A DNA stretch of 64,000 nt, taken from assembly GCF_027580225.2 (NCBI RefSeq), contig NW_027395277.1:1860001-1924000 (forward strand), in the 5' to 3' direction. Position 1 is the stretch's first letter, and the number at the start of each line of letters is the position of its first letter. A program made the position numbers and the translations under genes. Positions 59,860-64,000 of the stretch are shown here, one piece after another. This DNA comes from Misgurnus anguillicaudatus (Eukaryota; Chordata; Actinopteri; Cypriniformes; Cobitidae). The notes under the pieces were generated by a model, which was not told the origin of the DNA, ran no database searches, and worked only from the letters and a program-made list of their open reading frames with translations.

Positions 59860-60135
59860 AGTTTTTTTTTGCACGTACGTGAACGTTAGTATACTTCAAA
59901 TCGTACGCACATTGCGACAAATTGCAATACCTTTCCTGGCCTACATACTACGTACTCATTTACGCATATATGCGACCTGTGCGTACAAAGTATGTGCGTA
60001 TTGTACGCGCACCATCGGATTTTTGTAACCGCGCATATTTTGTATGCACAGATCGCGTATATACGTAAAGGAATATGTAGTATGTAGGCCAGGAGAGGTA
60101 TTGCAACTTCTCGCAATGTGCGTATGAGTACCTAT
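59860..60135. repeat. long inverted repeat rich in TACGTA-like motifs
   Basis: TACGCACATTGCGACAAATT with GCAATACCTTTCCTGGCCTA and CATACTACGTACTC on the left (59904-59960) pairs with GTAGTATGTAGGCCAGGAGA, GGTATTGCAACTTCTCGCAA and TGTGCGTA on the right (60077-60124). The spacer has CGCATATATGCG and GTACGCGCAC. It can form a cruciform with a stem of 60 bp or more. A MITE by structure. Confidence 0.8.
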
Positions 60136-60779
<644 letters not shown>

Positions 60780-60813
60780 TAAAACGCTTTTAACACCACC
60801 TGTCAACAACTAA

Positions 60814-61095
<282 letters not shown>

Positions 61096-61160
61096 TAAAG
61101 TCTTTTACAGACTAATTTTCGTAAATTTTTGGCATTCTTTAATTAAAATAAAAATTTAAA

Positions 61161-61303
61161 TTAAAGGAATAGTTCAAATTTTAGCTCCCATATAAGATAA
61201 CACGATTGCATTTTAATATAAATTAAGTCATAAACATCTTGGATGGCACAAGAGCGAATAAATTATGTGAAAATTCTTGTTTTTGGGTGAACTACTCTTT
61301 TAA
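61161..61303. mobile_element. TTAA-bounded short MITE (AGGAATAGTTCA ends)
   Basis: TTAA at 61161 then AGGAATAGTTCAAA; right end GGGTGAACTACTCTT then TTAA overlap at 61300-61303. A short member of the AGGGATAGTTCA family seen at 43952 and 63878. Confidence 0.7.
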
Positions 61304-61326
61304 ATGTTTGGTATTTGAAAAAATCC

Positions 61327-62243
61327 TTAAAGGATTAGTCCATTTTCTTAAAAGAAAAATCCAGATAATTTACTCACCACCATGTCATCCAAAATGTTGA
61401 TGTCTTTCTTTGTTCAGTCGAGAAGAAATTATGTTTTTTGAGGAAAACATTGCAGGATTTTTCTCATTTTAATGGACTTTAATAGAGCCCAACATTTAAT
61501 ACTTAACTCAACACATAACAGTTTTTTTCAACGGAGTTTCAAAGGACTATAAATAATCCCAAACGAGGCATAAGGGTCTTATTTAGCAAAACGATTGTCA
61601 TTTTTGACAATAAAAATGACAATTATACACTTTTAAAGCACAACTTCTCGTCTAGATCCGGTCGTGATGCGTCAGCGTGACCCCACGCTATACGTCATGA
61701 CGTCAAGAGGTCACAGAGGACGAACGCGAAACTCCACCCCAGTGTTTACAAGTGTTGAGAAAGAGGACCGTTTCGATGTTGTTGTATGTCAAGTGATACT
61801 AATTAATGTCTTTGTGTCAGTTTATTGTTTACAATGGTTCGCAAATGTGCGTTTTATATATGTAACACGTGACCTCCCTACGTCACTACGCATTTACGTT
61901 AGGTCGCGCTGGACCGGACCAAGACGAAAAGTTGTGGTTTAAAAGTACATATTTTTTATTTTTCTTGTCAAAAATGACAATCTTTTTGCTAGATAAGACC
62001 CTTATGCCTCGTTTGGGATTGTTTATAGTCCTTTGAAACTCCATTGAAAAAAACTGTTAAGTGTTAAGTATTAAATGTTGGGTTCTATTAAAGTCTATTA
62101 AAATTAGAAAAATCCTGCAATGTTTTCCTCAAAAAACATAATTTCTTCTTGACTGAACAAAGAAAGACATCAACATTTTGGATGACATGGTGGTGAGTAA
62201 ATTATTTGGATTTTTCTTTTAAGAAAATGGACTAATCCTTTAA
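61327..62243. mobile_element. TTAA-bounded foldback element with arms of about 300 bp
   Basis: TTAA at 61327 then AGGATTAGTCCATTTTCTTA; right arm AAGAAAATGGACTAATCCT then TTAA at 62240-62243. The arms are inverted over about 300 bp (CATGTCATCCAAAATGTTGA, AACATTGCAGGATTTTTCT and complements). The middle has TTGTCATTTTTGACAATAAA and an open frame at 61664-61942 without recognised domain. It lies in intron 6. Confidence 0.85.
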
Positions 62244-62357
62244 ATGCATTATAGGATAGTTTTGTATATATTTTATGATCTTGTGGACACAGAGTATGAT
62301 ACTTAAGTTATACCTATCTTATTATGCCAAGTTTTGGCAAAATTTGGATACCTAAAT

Positions 62358-62681
62358 TAGGGGTGCATAACGATTAATCGTGATTAATCGCGATTAATCT
62401 ATAGCAGAATAAAAGTTTTTGTTTATGTCATATATGTGTGGGTGAACTGTGTATAATAACTTTGCATAAATAAATGCACACACATGCATGTATATTTTTA
62501 AGAAATGTTTACATGTTTACATATAAAAAATATAAATACTTAATATATAAATATTTTTTTTTCTTAAAATTATACATGCATGTGTGCATATTTATTATAC
62601 ACAGTTCACACACCTATATGGCGCAAACAATGACTTTTATTCTGCAATAGAGTAATCATGATTAATCGTTATGCAGCCCTA
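62358..62681. mobile_element. hAT-like MITE, relative of the outer element at 22555
   Basis: TAGGGGTGCATAACGATTAA and GATTAATCGCGATTAATCTA on the left; ATGATTAATCGTTATGCAGC CCTA on the right. Arms include AGAATAAAAGTTTTTGTTTA and ACACACATGCATGTATATTT. The flanking 8 bp are no longer identical. Confidence 0.8.
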
Positions 62682-62787
62682 AATAAATACTTCGCCAAAT
62701 AAAAAAATGGACCTCGTTTCGAATTACTGAATTACGCTGAGTTATCCCAGTATAATATTTTATTTATTTATTTTAAGTTATATTTAA

Positions 62788-62950
62788 GGGGCTTTTTATG
62801 CCTTTATTAGGACAAGTTAGTGGAGAGTTGACAGGAAAGTGTTTGGTGAAGATAAAGGGAACAGGATCAGCAAATGATGTTCGAGATTTTAACTCGGATC
62901 GCCGTATGCGCACCGGCAGAATAATTTGGCGCACTAACCAGGGTGCCAAC
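62788..62950. repeat. dispersed teleost repeat fragment
   Basis: CTTTTTATGCCTTTATTAGG, GTGGAGAGTTGACAGGAAAG and TTTTAACTCGGATCGCCGTA with GGTGCCAACAC match a repeat I recognise as common in cyprinid genomes. It has a degenerate tRNA-like segment. Confidence 0.5.
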
Positions 62951-63327
<377 letters not shown>

Positions 63328-63395
63328 TAAGCAACGTATGTGATTATATTACACGTTGAATTTTAATAGTAAATAATTTCCAACTGGTTTCTTAG

Positions 63396-63492
63396 CTTCT
63401 ATTAGATGCTGGTGCGAATGTTGAAGGATCGGCTGTTCGTAATGGACAGGAGAGCAACGCTGACACCCCTCTCCAACTGGCATCTGCAGCAG
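63396..63492 (+). CDS. abtb2: abtb2 exon 8 (residues 576-607), end of repeat two and start of repeat three; gene continues
   Basis: After TTTCTTAG the exon encodes [20 protein letters not shown] then [12 protein letters not shown], i.e. the second helix of repeat two, a short loop and the opening [10 protein letters not shown] of repeat three. It ends at GCAGCAG before GTTTGT (phase 1), leaving the first base of a Gly codon. Human ABTB2 is about 1,025 residues, so some 400 residues including the BTB domain lie to the right of the window. Confidence 0.94.
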
Positions 63493-64000
63493 GTTTGTAC
63501 CAAAAGACCCTTAAACAAAATTAGGTTTTTTATGTCTGTTACTGCACTGACAAATGTTTCTTTTTAAGTTTGTTTATAATTAAAACAGTCCAAAAATCAA
63601 TCGTAAACCACGTACAAGTAAATAAATCTACCTTAAAGCTTTTGCAGTGCAGCCTGGCTGGTACCTTTCCAAACACTATTCCTAAAAATACGGCCCTGTT
63701 TTGGCAGACCAAAGCCAAACTGTATAGGCCACAAAGAGCCAGAGTTGACTGAACTGGGTCAGAAACATTTTGGCAGTCTGCGTGCGTCACATTTTGGGAC
63801 CTGTGTTTAGTTTCAAACCTTGTGGAGATGCTCCTTAGTGGGAATTGTTTATCCAGAAATAGAAGCAAACTTACAACTTAAAGGGATAGTTCAACCAAAA
63901 ATAAAAAACTTCACCCTTGAGTTGTTTTTATACTTAATTATGAATTTCTTTGTTCTGCTGAACACAAAGGATAATCTTTTGAAAAATGCAGATCTGGGGC
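63493..64000. other. start of abtb2 intron 8 with a TTAA-bounded MITE cut by the window edge
   Basis: From 63878, TTAAAGGGATAGTTCAACCA followed by TGTTCTGCTGAACACAAAGG is the left arm of the AGGGATAGTTCA family. Its right end is beyond the window. Nothing else is recognised. Confidence 0.65.

Noticed and set aside
59886..60116. 76-codon minus-strand ORF in intron 4
   Set aside because: It is a translation of the long inverted repeat; the repeated Tyr/Ile/Cys/His pattern follows from the palindrome.

Overview
The window is vertebrate nuclear DNA, most likely from a teleost and probably a cyprinid-type fish. Nearly all of it is large introns packed with short DNA transposons (MITEs), foldback elements, satellites and tRNA-derived SINE fragments. 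One protein-coding gene dominates: the 5' part of abtb2 (ankyrin repeat and BTB domain containing 2) on the + strand. I read eight coding exons: 4210-5065, 40818-40967, 48598-48805, 59019-59171, 60602-60767, 60910-60999, 63193-63294 and 63396-63492. All junctions are GT/AG, the phases agree at every junction, and together they give 607 codons. The gene runs off the right edge, so the later ankyrin repeats and the BTB domain lie outside the window. Intron 1 is about 35.8 kb, intron 2 about 7.6 kb, intron 3 about 10.2 kb, and the rest are short (two are near 100-140 bp).

Layout. 1-4209 is upstream sequence: a weak possible minus-strand exon at the edge, a duplicated palindromic MITE, and the promoter/5'UTR. 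Intron 1 holds a nearly intact Tc1-like transposon (5796-7420, one frameshift) and a recent 147-bp satellite of about ten copies (8573-10037). It also holds a 1.8-kb foldback element carrying a retroposon with a 17-bp target duplication (11280-13080), a 68-bp minisatellite that appears to be an expanded transposon end (17085-18540), and a hAT-type element nested in another with two exact 8-bp target duplications (22547-24069). Several more palindromic elements follow. Intron 2 holds a dispersed local duplication split by different transposons. Intron 3 holds composite MITE tandem arrays, a Harbinger-like element with a MADF-domain remnant, and head-to-tail MITEs. Introns 4 and 6 hold further foldback elements.

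I see no operon, CRISPR array, virus or new defence system. What stands out is the transposon archaeology. Many otherwise different palindromic families share TTAA borders (piggyBac-like target choice), and the nested insertions have exact target duplications that let their order be read. The gene's first exon encodes a histone H2A-like segment. Family names rest on recognition from memory and on motifs visible in the sequence; no database search was run.
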